16,989 nucleotides of DNA, taken from the NCBI GenBank assembly GCA_027435495.1, contig DAHZZC010000943.1:1-16989 (forward strand), given 5' to 3'. The DNA comes from Planctomycetales bacterium (GTDB lineage: Bacteria; Planctomycetota; Planctomycetia; Isosphaerales; Isosphaeraceae). Below are positions 6,719-13,916 of this stretch, piece by piece (positions within the stretch are counted from its first letter, which is position 1; each line of letters begins with the position of its first letter). The position numbers and the translations under genes are program-made. The notes beneath the pieces are model-generated. The model saw nothing but the letters and a program-made list of their open reading frames with translations. It searched no databases and was not told where the DNA came from.

Positions 6719-8092
6719 GTGAAGAACGCATGGCAAGGCGGTCGCGGCCGGCTGCTGGGGATCGGGCTGGCTGCCCTGACGATCTCGATGACGACCCCGC
6801 CCCCCGCTGGGGCGCAGCAGCCGATTGGTAACCGGTTTCCGGCTCCCCAGGCTGGCGGCCAGCGCACTCCGGGCCGACCCAAGACGGTCGATCTGAGGTC
6901 AGCCTTCTCCGACGTCCCGGGCGTCAAGCAGGTCACCATCCCGGTCAACCCTTCCGACCCGATCGCCGTGGTCAACGGCCAGTCGATCACCCGGCAGCAG
7001 CTTGCCGACGAGTGCGTCGCCAAGGAGGGAAAGAGGGTCCTCGACACCATGATTAGCCGGGTGCTCATCGAGCAGGCGATGACCCGGGCCAAGATGTCGA
7101 TCACCGCCGCCGAGATCGACGACGAGATCAATAGCATCGCCCAGCGGTTCGGCCTCGACCGGAGCACCTGGCTCCGCACCCTCGACAAGGAGCGCGGGAT
7201 CAGCCCCTCACAGTACGCCCGAGAGATCGTCTACCCGGCCATCGCCATGCAGAAGCTCTGCCGGTCGCGGGTCCAGGTCACGCCGAACGACATGCGAGAG
7301 GCCTTCGAGTCCCAGTTTGGCGAGAAGCTCCGCGTCCGGATGATCATGGTGAATAGCTCCCAGAAGGCGTTCGCCATCTGGGAGCAGTTGCGGCTCAACC
7401 CGGGCGGCTTCGAGGTGATGGCCAAGGAGCAGTCGATGGATCCCGGCAGCAAGGCCCTCGGCGGCCTGCTCGCCGAGCCGATCACCCGCCACTCCTACCC
7501 GCGCACCGTGAGCGACGGCGCCTTCCGCGACCTGGTCGACGGCGATCCGAAGGACAAGGATCCCAGCCACAAGCCCAAGGATGGCGATATCACCGGCGTG
7601 ATCCAGATGGGCGAATCGTCCTACATCATCCTTCGCCGCGAGGGGCTCGAACCGGCCGACACCAAGGTCAATCCCAAGGATGAGGCGGTCCTCACGCACC
7701 TCCGCGACATGCTCTACGACGTCAAGCTCAAGGAGCAGATGGAAAAGCTCTTCGAAAACCTGATCAAGGAAGCCGAGATCGAGAACCGCCTCACCGGCTC
7801 GATCAAGATGGCGAACGAGGACACCCACCCCGATCACCGCGTCGACCGCGACGTGCGGCTGATGGGAAACAAGGACTCCGCCGACGCGGCTTCCGCCAAG
7901 GCGGCCCAAACCCCGGCCCCAACCGGCCGGGTTCCGGCTCAGATGGCCCGACCCGCGGCCCTGGCCCCCGAGGTCGCCGACCAGCAGTTCCGACCGCTCA
8001 AGCCCGTGGAGAAGCCGTCCGCTTCCAAGTCGGCCCCGAGCGCCACGCCGACCACACCGGCTCCTGCTCCGACCGCTGGCGGCGGCCAGTAA
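6719..8092 (+). CDS. Exported SurA/PrsA-like protein with parvulin-like domain
   Basis: Proteins of this family assist folding of exported proteins as chaperones and, in some cases, as peptidyl-prolyl isomerases. The GTG start has GGGAGG six bases upstream; the open frame runs far upstream of it, but only as the complement of ggt. Residues 1-33 are a signal peptide (LLGIGLAALTISM, then AGAQQ). Residues 80-200 match a SurA N-terminal helical domain: DPIAVVNGQSITRQQLADEC, ISRVLIEQAM, ITAAEIDDEI, VTPNDMREAFESQ. Residues about 204-308 match a parvulin (PPIC) domain: LRVRMIMVN, FEVMAKEQSMDPGSKALGGLL, YIILRREG. The usual histidine of the first strand (HIL) is absent, being replaced by the MIM stretch, so isomerase activity is doubtful. 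The last 65 residues are rich in Pro, Ala, Thr and Lys, a likely disordered tail. The 457-residue length suits a SurA-type protein with one isomerase-like domain. Confidence 0.8.
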   Translation: MKNAWQGGRGRLLGIGLAALTISMTTPPPAGAQQPIGNRFPAPQAGGQRTPGRPKTVDLRSAFSDVPGVKQVTIPVNPSDPIAVVNGQSITRQQLADECVAKEGKRVLDTMISRVLIEQAMTRAKMSITAAEIDDEINSIAQRFGLDRSTWLRTLDKERGISPSQYAREIVYPAIAMQKLCRSRVQVTPNDMREAFESQFGEKLRVRMIMVNSSQKAFAIWEQLRLNPGGFEVMAKEQSMDPGSKALGGLLAEPITRHSYPRTVSDGAFRDLVDGDPKDKDPSHKPKDGDITGVIQMGESSYIILRREGLEPADTKVNPKDEAVLTHLRDMLYDVKLKEQMEKLFENLIKEAEIENRLTGSIKMANEDTHPDHRVDRDVRLMGNKDSADAASAKAAQTPAPTGRVPAQMARPAALAPEVADQQFRPLKPVEKPSASKSAPSATPTTPAPAPTAGGGQ

Positions 8093-8105
8093 ACCCCGAC
8101 GATCC

Positions 8106-8133
8106 GGCGAGGCCCCACCCGAGGGGCCTCGCC
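8106..8133 (+). terminator. Perfect 11-bp stem-loop after the SurA-like gene
   Basis: GGCGAGGCCCC (8106-8116) and GGGGCCTCGCC (8123-8133) pair without mismatch around the loop ACCCGA, 13 bases after the stop codon. The stem is very stable, but CGCGCCT follows rather than a T-run. Position and stability support a transcription terminator or 3'-end stabiliser. Confidence 0.6.
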
Positions 8134-8139
8134 CGCGCC

Positions 8140-8168
8140 TGGACAACCTTGCGATCATCCTCCATAGT
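8140..8168 (+). promoter_or_regulatory. Sigma70-like promoter for apt
   Basis: TGGACA (8140-8145; five of six -35 bases) is followed after 17 bases by CATAGT (8163-8168; four of six -10 bases). It lies just past the stem-loop ending the previous gene and would start transcription near 8175, leaving a leader of about 70 bases before apt. Confidence 0.45.
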
Positions 8169-8247
8169 CGATGGTATCGAAGCGACCGAAGCCGGAATCC
8201 CACTGAGCCCCGCACCTAACGTGACGAGCACCGGAGCGAACCGACCC

Positions 8248-8778
8248 ATGCCGGGCCCCAACCCCATCGACATCGGCCAGTTCATCCGCGATATCCCCGA
8301 CTTCCCCAAGCCCGGGATTCGGTTCAAGGACATCACGCCGATGCTCTCGTCGCCGGCCGCCTTCGGCGCCGCGATCGACGCCCTGGAATCCGCCTTCGCC
8401 GGCCGGGGCATCGAATCCATCGCCGCGGCCGAGGCTCGCGGCTTCATCTTCGGCGCCCCACTCGCCCTACGCCTCGGCGCCGGTTTCGTCCCGATTCGGA
8501 AGCCCGGCAAGCTCCCCTATGCAACCATCGCCCTCGAATATGACCTCGAATACGGCCGCGATCGCCTGGAAGTCCACACCGACGCCTTCGGCCCCGGCCG
8601 CCGGGTTCTCCTGATCGACGACGTCCTCGCCACCGGTGGAACGATGCGGGCCTGCCGCGATCTCGTCCAGTCCACCGGTGCCGAGGTCGTCGCCTGCGCC
8701 TTTGTCATCGAGCTGAGTTTCCTCGGTGGCCGGTCCAAGCTCGAGCCGACCGAGGTTCTTAGCCTCCTCAACTACTGA
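8248..8778 (+). CDS. apt: Adenine phosphoribosyltransferase
   Basis: This cytoplasmic enzyme makes AMP from adenine and PRPP in purine salvage. The 176-residue length from the ATG at 8248 is normal for the family and gives the usual beginning, IGQFIRDIPDFPKPGIRFKDITPML. The frame extends further upstream (for example a GTG at 8221), but those residues look unrelated to the family; the ribosome binding site is weak (GGAG, 11 bases upstream). Motifs seen are AAAEARGFIFGAPLALRLG, the flexible loop VPIRKPGKLP, the LEYDLEYG turn, and the PRPP-binding loop VLLIDDVLATGGT at 120-132. The gene has its own likely promoter and is followed after 37 bases by an aminotransferase on the same strand, probably in one operon. 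Confidence 0.95.
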   Translation: MPGPNPIDIGQFIRDIPDFPKPGIRFKDITPMLSSPAAFGAAIDALESAFAGRGIESIAAAEARGFIFGAPLALRLGAGFVPIRKPGKLPYATIALEYDLEYGRDRLEVHTDAFGPGRRVLLIDDVLATGGTMRACRDLVQSTGAEVVACAFVIELSFLGGRSKLEPTEVLSLLNY

Positions 8779-8815
8779 TCGGCCCCATGGCCCTGATCCA
8801 ACGCGAGAACCGACC

Positions 8816-9931
8816 GTGAACGACGCCTGGATCGCCGAGAGGATGAAGCACATCGACGCCTCCGGAATCCGGAAGGCGTTCGAGATGGCGAAGTCGATGA
8901 AGGACCCGATCAACCTCTCGATCGGCCTACCCGATTTCGACGTCCCTGCCCCGGCGAAGGCGGCAGCCATCGCCGCCATCGAGGCCGGCCACAATGCCTA
9001 CACCGTGACTCAGGGCCTCGCCGAACTCCGGGCCAAAATCCAGGCCGACCTCGATACCCGCTTCGGCCACTCCGATCGCGAGGTTCTCATCACCGCGGGA
9101 ACCTCCGGAGGATTGCTCCTGGGGATCTGCTCGGTCGTCAACCCGGGCGACGAGATCATCGTCCTCGACCCCTATTTCGGAATGTACCGACACCTGGCGA
9201 CCCTCGCCGGCGGTGTCTCCGTCGCGGTGGATACCTACCCCGACTTCCGCCCCAACGCGGCCAGGGTCGAGGCCGCCATCACACCCCGGACCAGGTGCGT
9301 CGTCCTCAACTCCCCGAATAACCCAACCGGGATCGTCGCCTCGGAAGCCGAAATCCGGGCCCTCGCCGAGCTCTGTCGGCGCCGGGATATCCTGCTCATC
9401 AGCGACGAGGTCTATCGGTCGTTCTGCTACGACCAGCCGTTCGCCTCGCCCGCCTCATGGAATGAGGATGTCCTGGTCGTGGATGGCTACAGCAAGGCGT
9501 ACGGCATGACCGGTTGGCGGCTCGGGTACGCACACGGCCCCTCCCGCCTCATCCAGGAAATGGCCAAGCTCCAGCAGTTCAGCTTCGTCTGTGCCCCAAG
9601 CATGGCCCAGCACGCCGGAATCGTCGCGCTCGACCTCGACCTCACCTCCCAGGTCGACGCCTACCGTCGCAAGCGAGACGCCGTCGTCGCAGCCCTCCGC
9701 GACGACTTCGACCTCGCCACGCCCGAGGGTGCCTTCTACGCCTTCCCCCGCGCTCCCTGGGGCACGGCCTCGGAATTCGCCGCCGAGGCCATCCGACACA
9801 ACCTCCTCATCATTCCAGGGAATGTCTTCTCACAGTACGATACTCACTTCCGAATCTCGTATGCCGTGGACGACACCACACTGCATCGGGGCCTGGAGAT
9901 CCTTCAAAACATGGCCCGACGCGGGGCTTGA
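8816..9931 (+). CDS. Class I/II PLP-dependent aminotransferase
   Basis: This fold-type I pyridoxal-phosphate enzyme transfers amino groups between an amino acid and a 2-oxo acid; the substrate cannot be told from sequence alone, though it resembles the aspartate/alanine aminotransferase group. The GTG at 8816 is chosen because it gives the usual family start (WIAERMKHIDASGIRKAFEMA) and 371 residues; the ribosome binding site is poor, which fits translation following apt 37 bases upstream. Motifs seen are PINLSIGLPDFDVP, the phosphate-binding loop TAGTSGGL at 93-100, LNSPNNPTG at 164-172, LISDEVY with the Asp that contacts the PLP ring, VDGYSKAYGMTGWRLGY with Lys227 as the Schiff-base lysine, and FRISYA with the carboxylate-binding Arg346. 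All catalytic residues are present. Confidence 0.92.
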   Translation: MNDAWIAERMKHIDASGIRKAFEMAKSMKDPINLSIGLPDFDVPAPAKAAAIAAIEAGHNAYTVTQGLAELRAKIQADLDTRFGHSDREVLITAGTSGGLLLGICSVVNPGDEIIVLDPYFGMYRHLATLAGGVSVAVDTYPDFRPNAARVEAAITPRTRCVVLNSPNNPTGIVASEAEIRALAELCRRRDILLISDEVYRSFCYDQPFASPASWNEDVLVVDGYSKAYGMTGWRLGYAHGPSRLIQEMAKLQQFSFVCAPSMAQHAGIVALDLDLTSQVDAYRRKRDAVVAALRDDFDLATPEGAFYAFPRAPWGTASEFAAEAIRHNLLIIPGNVFSQYDTHFRISYAVDDTTLHRGLEILQNMARRGA

Positions 9932-9945
9932 TCCTCCCATCCCAA

Positions 9946-9985
9946 CCCGTCTTTACGGGAACCTGTCCCGTTCGGAAGAATTCCG
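9946..9985 (+). terminator. Cluster of short hairpins after the aminotransferase
   Basis: Three short inverted repeats crowd the 55 bases after the stop codon: CCCGT/ACGGG (9946-9959), the alternative ACGGGA/TCCCGT (9955-9971), and CGGAA/TTCCG (9973-9985). The first two share a strand and are mutually exclusive. None is followed by a T-run. A weak terminator ending the apt-aminotransferase unit is a reasonable reading. Confidence 0.3.
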
Positions 9986-10016
9986 TGGGCGGTTACGAGA
10001 GGTTTTTGGGTATCTT

Positions 10017-10029
10017 CTGATTGTATCAG
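10017..10029. promoter_or_regulatory. CTGAT-TGT-ATCAG interrupted palindrome upstream of the kinase gene
   Basis: Two perfect five-base arms flank a three-base centre, 44 bases before the kinase ATG, in a stretch locally rich in T. The symmetry suits an operator for a dimeric repressor, or the site may simply overlap a promoter. No clear -35/-10 pair was identified nearby. Confidence 0.25.
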
Positions 10030-10073
10030 GCGACGACGGTGCAAACGGTCGAACGACTTCGAGGATTGACTCC

Positions 10074-13000
10074 ATGAGAGCGTGTCCAGGCGAGGGCGAC
10101 CTCTGGCGCCTCGTTCAAGGCGAGCTCGAGTCGGCGGACGAGGCGAAGATCCTCGCCCACGTCGAGCATTGTCCCGCCTGCCAGACGCTCGTCGACCGGC
10201 TCAGACGCTCCGTGACATCCGTGAACCGATCGGAGAACGCCGAGACGATCGCCTGTTTCATGGATGATCCATCGGACGTCCCTGCGGTGGAAGTCGCTGT
10301 TACCCTGGCCGACGACCCTCGCCGAACGATCGAGGTGGCCGAGAGGGCGGCGGACGCCCGGGTGGAAGATCTTTCCGGCACAATCGAGATGGATTTCGGT
10401 GATGGGATTGTACCGACTCCCGCACCGATGCCGTCCCTAAATCCTTCCGGGACCATCGAAGGAATCGGGACCAAAACACTTCTTGACTCCTCCGTTGATC
10501 CGTCGGCGCCCGACGATTCCCGAAAGACCGTGGCGATCATGGACGATCGCTTCACCGATCCGCACTCGACCCTCGCCGTTGTCGACTTCCCGACCGCGGC
10601 AGCCGAGGGCGCGACGATCTCCGACGCCGAGGCGACGGGTTCGCCGCCGAACGATCCTTTCGCGACCATTCAGCCAGAGATGGCTCCGGGTCTGGCGATC
10701 CGAGGCCCGACGGTCCCCGGTTACGAGATCCTCAACCGGCTGGGCGAGGGCGGGATGGGCGTGGTCTACCGGGCAAGGCACCGGGGGCTCAATCGCCTGG
10801 TCGCCCTGAAGATGATCCGGGGTGGAGCGCAGGCCCGGTCCGACTCGTTCGCTCGATTCCGGGTCGAGGCCGAGTCGGTCGCCCGACTGCACCATCCCAA
10901 TATCATTCAGATCTTTGATATCAACGAAGCCGACGGGCTCCCTTATGTCGTTCTGGAGTTGCTGGAAGGGGGCAGTCTTCAGGACCGGCTGGCCGGCGAC
11001 CCGCAGTCGGGTCGAAATGCGGCCGAATTGCTCCATTCGATCGCCCTTGCGGTCGAGTTCGCCCATCAGTCGGGAATCATCCACCGCGACCTCAAGCCCT
11101 CGAACATCCTCTTCAGTGCCGACGGCGTTCCCAAGATCACCGACTTCGGACTGGCGAAGCGAGTCGACGGCGACGACGGGCAGACACTCAGCGGACAGGT
11201 GATGGGCTCGCCAAGTTACATGGCTCCCGAGCAGGCACGGGGCGACTCCCGGCACGTCGGGCCACCGGCCGATGTCCACGCGCTGGGAGCCATTCTCTAC
11301 GAGATGCTGGTCGGTCGCGTCCCGTACCGAGCGGCCACGGTCCTGGAGACCCTGCGTCAGGTTCTGGACGATGACCCGGTCTCGCCTTCCCGGCTGGTCC
11401 CGAAGGTCCCACGCGACCTGGAGACGATCTGCCTGAAGTGTCTTCAAAAAGACCCGGCACGGCGGTATTCGAGCGCGGGTGCCCTCGCGGTTGACCTGAA
11501 ACGTTACCTCGACGGCGAGCCGATCGAAGCCCGGCCGATTGCCGGCTGGGAGCGGGCCTGGAAGTGGTCGCGACGGCGTCCGGTAACGGCGGCGGCGATT
11601 GTCCTGGGCGTGCTGCTCACCGGCGGGCTGATCGCCGGCGTGCTGGCCGAGATGGACGCCCGCCTGGCCCGGAGTCTCGTCATCGCCGCAACACTCTCCG
11701 ACGCTCCCCGTCTGGAGGGAGCCGCGGCCGAGGCCCACGTCGCCAGCCAGATCACCAACGCCAGGCGACGGATCGTTGAGTTCCTCCCCAGGCTCAAGGG
11801 TCTGGAGAACGACCCGAGGATTCAGGAGCTGGCCGCGCGTCTCGAGACCACCCTCAGCCAGCTCGACGGCCGGCTTGCCGATCTCCAGGAGAGCCAGTCG
11901 GCCCAGGAGCGCGCCTCGGCCGAACGCGAACGACTCGGCCGGTTCCGCGAGCGGCTGAACCTGGCACTCTTCCAGACCCTCTCGATCTCCAAGGAGGAGG
12001 CTGGCGGCGATCCGGTCGCCGCCCGCCGTGAGGCCGTCGAGGCCCTGGCACTCTATGGTAAGGCAGGGCCGGGCGACGACTGGGCGATCGGCCCGATCCC
12101 CGACGTCCTCTCGCCGGAGGAGAAAAACGAGGTCCTCGAAGGATGTTATGAGCTCTTGCTTGTCCTCTCGAAGATCGAACCGACGCCCGAGTCGGGTCTC
12201 AGGCGGCTGGCCCAGGCCACCACGCTCCGGCCCCAGCCGACACGCGCCTATTACCTACGGAAGGCCGATTGCCTCGAACGATCCGGCGACGCGAAGGGGG
12301 CCGAGAGGGAGCATCTGGCGGCCGTGCGTTGCGAGGTCGCGACCCCGTTCGATCGCTATCTGGCCGGTCAGGAGCTTTACCGACGGGGTGATGCCGTCGC
12401 GGCCCTCGGGCAATTTGCCTCGACGCTCCACGATCGGCCGGGTCATCTCGGAGCGCGGTGCCTCTCGGCCATCTGCGAGTTCCAGCTCGGCCACACCGAG
12501 GCCGCCCGGGCCATCTTTACCGCCTGCCTCAACCTCGAGCGAGACTCCCCCTGGCTCTACATTCTTCGGGGTGTCGCCTCGGGCCTGCCGACGAGGGCCT
12601 CGACGCCCGAGGACGCCCGAGCCGGTGCCGAGATGGCCGAGGCCGACTTCCGACGCGCCGCCGAGATCCTCGACCGCAAACCCAACATCGAACTCCGATA
12701 CATCCTCCTCGTCAACCATGCCGTTCTGGATTACCGGCGGAAACGCTACGACGATGCGGCCAGCTCGCTCCTCCAGGCGATCGCCCTCGACGGGCGAAAA
12801 TTCCCGGCCTACGCCACTCTGGCGGCCGTTCGTCGCGCCCAGGGGAAGACCCGCGAGGCACTCGAGCAGTTCTCCCGGGCCATCGAACGTCGGCCCCAGA
12901 TGGCGGCTCTGTACCGAGGCCGGGCCGAGGCCGTCGTGGCCGACCTCGAGGCAACTCCGGCCGATCGATCCCAGGCCCTGGCCGACCTCGACCGTTCGAT

Positions 13001-13862
13001 CCGCCTGGAAGGCGACAAGTCCCGGGTCGTCGCCCGCGACCAGGTCGATCGGGCGGAGATCCTTCGACGCGAGAACCGGCTCCTGGAGGCCCTCGCCGCC
13101 TGCGACGCCGCCATCGCTCGCGTTCCCAATTATGCCGACGCCCACCGCCTCCGGCTCGACCTCCTCCTTCGACTGAAGCGCCATGACGAGGTGCTACGGT
13201 CGTGCGATGCCCTTATCGAGGCGCACCAGGTGACAGCGGGCCTTTTCGAGCAGCGTGCCATCGCCCGAGAGTCGCTCCGTGATCTCCCCGGCGCCGTCGA
13301 CGACTTCACCACGGCGCTGGCCATGGGCGGCGATCCCGCTCAACTCCGCCGGAGCCGGGGCTGGCTCTACGTCGTCGCCGATGCCCCGACCCTGGCCCTG
13401 CACGACTTCGAAGCCGTCCTCCGCCTTGATCCCAGTAACGCCGATGCCAGGGTCGGCCGTGGCCTGGCCCGGCTCCGGCTCAGCCAGCACCGCGAGGCCG
13501 TCGGCGACGCCGAGGCCGCCCTTTCCCTGGGTGATCCGGGCTGGGAATTGCTGATCAAGTCGGCCCGGATCTACGCTCTGGCCGCTCGCGTCGTCGCCGC
13601 CGAGGCCCGCCGCGGCGGTTTCGACAGCGTCCGCCTCTCCCATCGATACCAGGATCGTGCTGTTGCCCTGCTGCTGGCCTCGATCCATCGGACTCGCGAG
13701 GAGCACCTCTCCGACGAGATTCGCAAGATCATCCAGACCGATCGAGCCTTCGACGCGATCCGGCGCAGGGTCATGGCGAGGGGAGTCGTGGAGATGTCGA
13801 CCTCTCCTTCCACCACTTCCAACGGCGGTTCCGCGGATAAGCCGCCATCGTCCCGGAATTGA
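10074..13862 (+). CDS. Membrane Ser/Thr protein kinase with N-terminal zinc finger and C-terminal TPR region
   Basis: This is a Hanks-type kinase of 1262 residues. The ATG at 10074 has GAGGA eight bases upstream. Residues 1-45 resemble the zinc finger of anti-sigma factors (HC2 type), with H29-x3-C33-x2-C36 in LAHVEHCPACQTLVDRL. Residues 58-198 form an acidic, low-complexity linker with ten T-(I/L/V) motifs. The kinase domain spans about 214-480: glycine loop GEGGMGVVY, ATP lysine K246 in VALKMI, HRDLKPSN with catalytic D339, DFGLAK with D357, and SYMAPEQARG; all key residues are intact. After YLDGEPIEARP and WKWSRRRP comes one membrane span at about 505-525. A helical, partly coiled-coil stretch follows (about 545-690), then a TPR-like region to about 1160 and a Ser-rich end. 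The topology implied is a cytoplasmic kinase with the TPR part outside. Targets are unknown. The exported repeat-protein gene starts 54 bases downstream. Confidence 0.9.
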   Translation: MRACPGEGDLWRLVQGELESADEAKILAHVEHCPACQTLVDRLRRSVTSVNRSENAETIACFMDDPSDVPAVEVAVTLADDPRRTIEVAERAADARVEDLSGTIEMDFGDGIVPTPAPMPSLNPSGTIEGIGTKTLLDSSVDPSAPDDSRKTVAIMDDRFTDPHSTLAVVDFPTAAAEGATISDAEATGSPPNDPFATIQPEMAPGLAIRGPTVPGYEILNRLGEGGMGVVYRARHRGLNRLVALKMIRGGAQARSDSFARFRVEAESVARLHHPNIIQIFDINEADGLPYVVLELLEGGSLQDRLAGDPQSGRNAAELLHSIALAVEFAHQSGIIHRDLKPSNILFSADGVPKITDFGLAKRVDGDDGQTLSGQVMGSPSYMAPEQARGDSRHVGPPADVHALGAILYEMLVGRVPYRAATVLETLRQVLDDDPVSPSRLVPKVPRDLETICLKCLQKDPARRYSSAGALAVDLKRYLDGEPIEARPIAGWERAWKWSRRRPVTAAAIVLGVLLTGGLIAGVLAEMDARLARSLVIAATLSDAPRLEGAAAEAHVASQITNARRRIVEFLPRLKGLENDPRIQELAARLETTLSQLDGRLADLQESQSAQERASAERERLGRFRERLNLALFQTLSISKEEAGGDPVAARREAVEALALYGKAGPGDDWAIGPIPDVLSPEEKNEVLEGCYELLLVLSKIEPTPESGLRRLAQATTLRPQPTRAYYLRKADCLERSGDAKGAEREHLAAVRCEVATPFDRYLAGQELYRRGDAVAALGQFASTLHDRPGHLGARCLSAICEFQLGHTEAARAIFTACLNLERDSPWLYILRGVASGLPTRASTPEDARAGAEMAEADFRRAAEILDRKPNIELRYILLVNHAVLDYRRKRYDDAASSLLQAIALDGRKFPAYATLAAVRRAQGKTREALEQFSRAIERRPQMAALYRGRAEAVVADLEATPADRSQALADLDRSIRLEGDKSRVVARDQVDRAEILRRENRLLEALAACDAAIARVPNYADAHRLRLDLLLRLKRHDEVLRSCDALIEAHQVTAGLFEQRAIARESLRDLPGAVDDFTTALAMGGDPAQLRRSRGWLYVVADAPTLALHDFEAVLRLDPSNADARVGRGLARLRLSQHREAVGDAEAALSLGDPGWELLIKSARIYALAARVVAAEARRGGFDSVRLSHRYQDRAVALLLASIHRTREEHLSDEIRKIIQTDRAFDAIRRRVMARGVVEMSTSPSTTSNGGSADKPPSSRN

Positions 13863-13916
13863 GACTTGCGCCGTAGATTGGCTGGCAGTACGATGTGCGT
13901 CCCCTGGACCGCTTTC

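Noticed and set aside
7208..8215. 335-codon minus-strand open frame
   Set aside because: It is antisense to the SurA-like gene and extends over the stem-loop and apt promoter; its composition is Arg/Gly/Leu-rich with no family motif.
12028..13186. Long overlapping plus- and minus-strand open frames inside the TPR region of the kinase gene
   Set aside because: They are Ser/Arg/Pro-rich out-of-frame products; the kinase frame runs without interruption through the region and encodes helical repeats.
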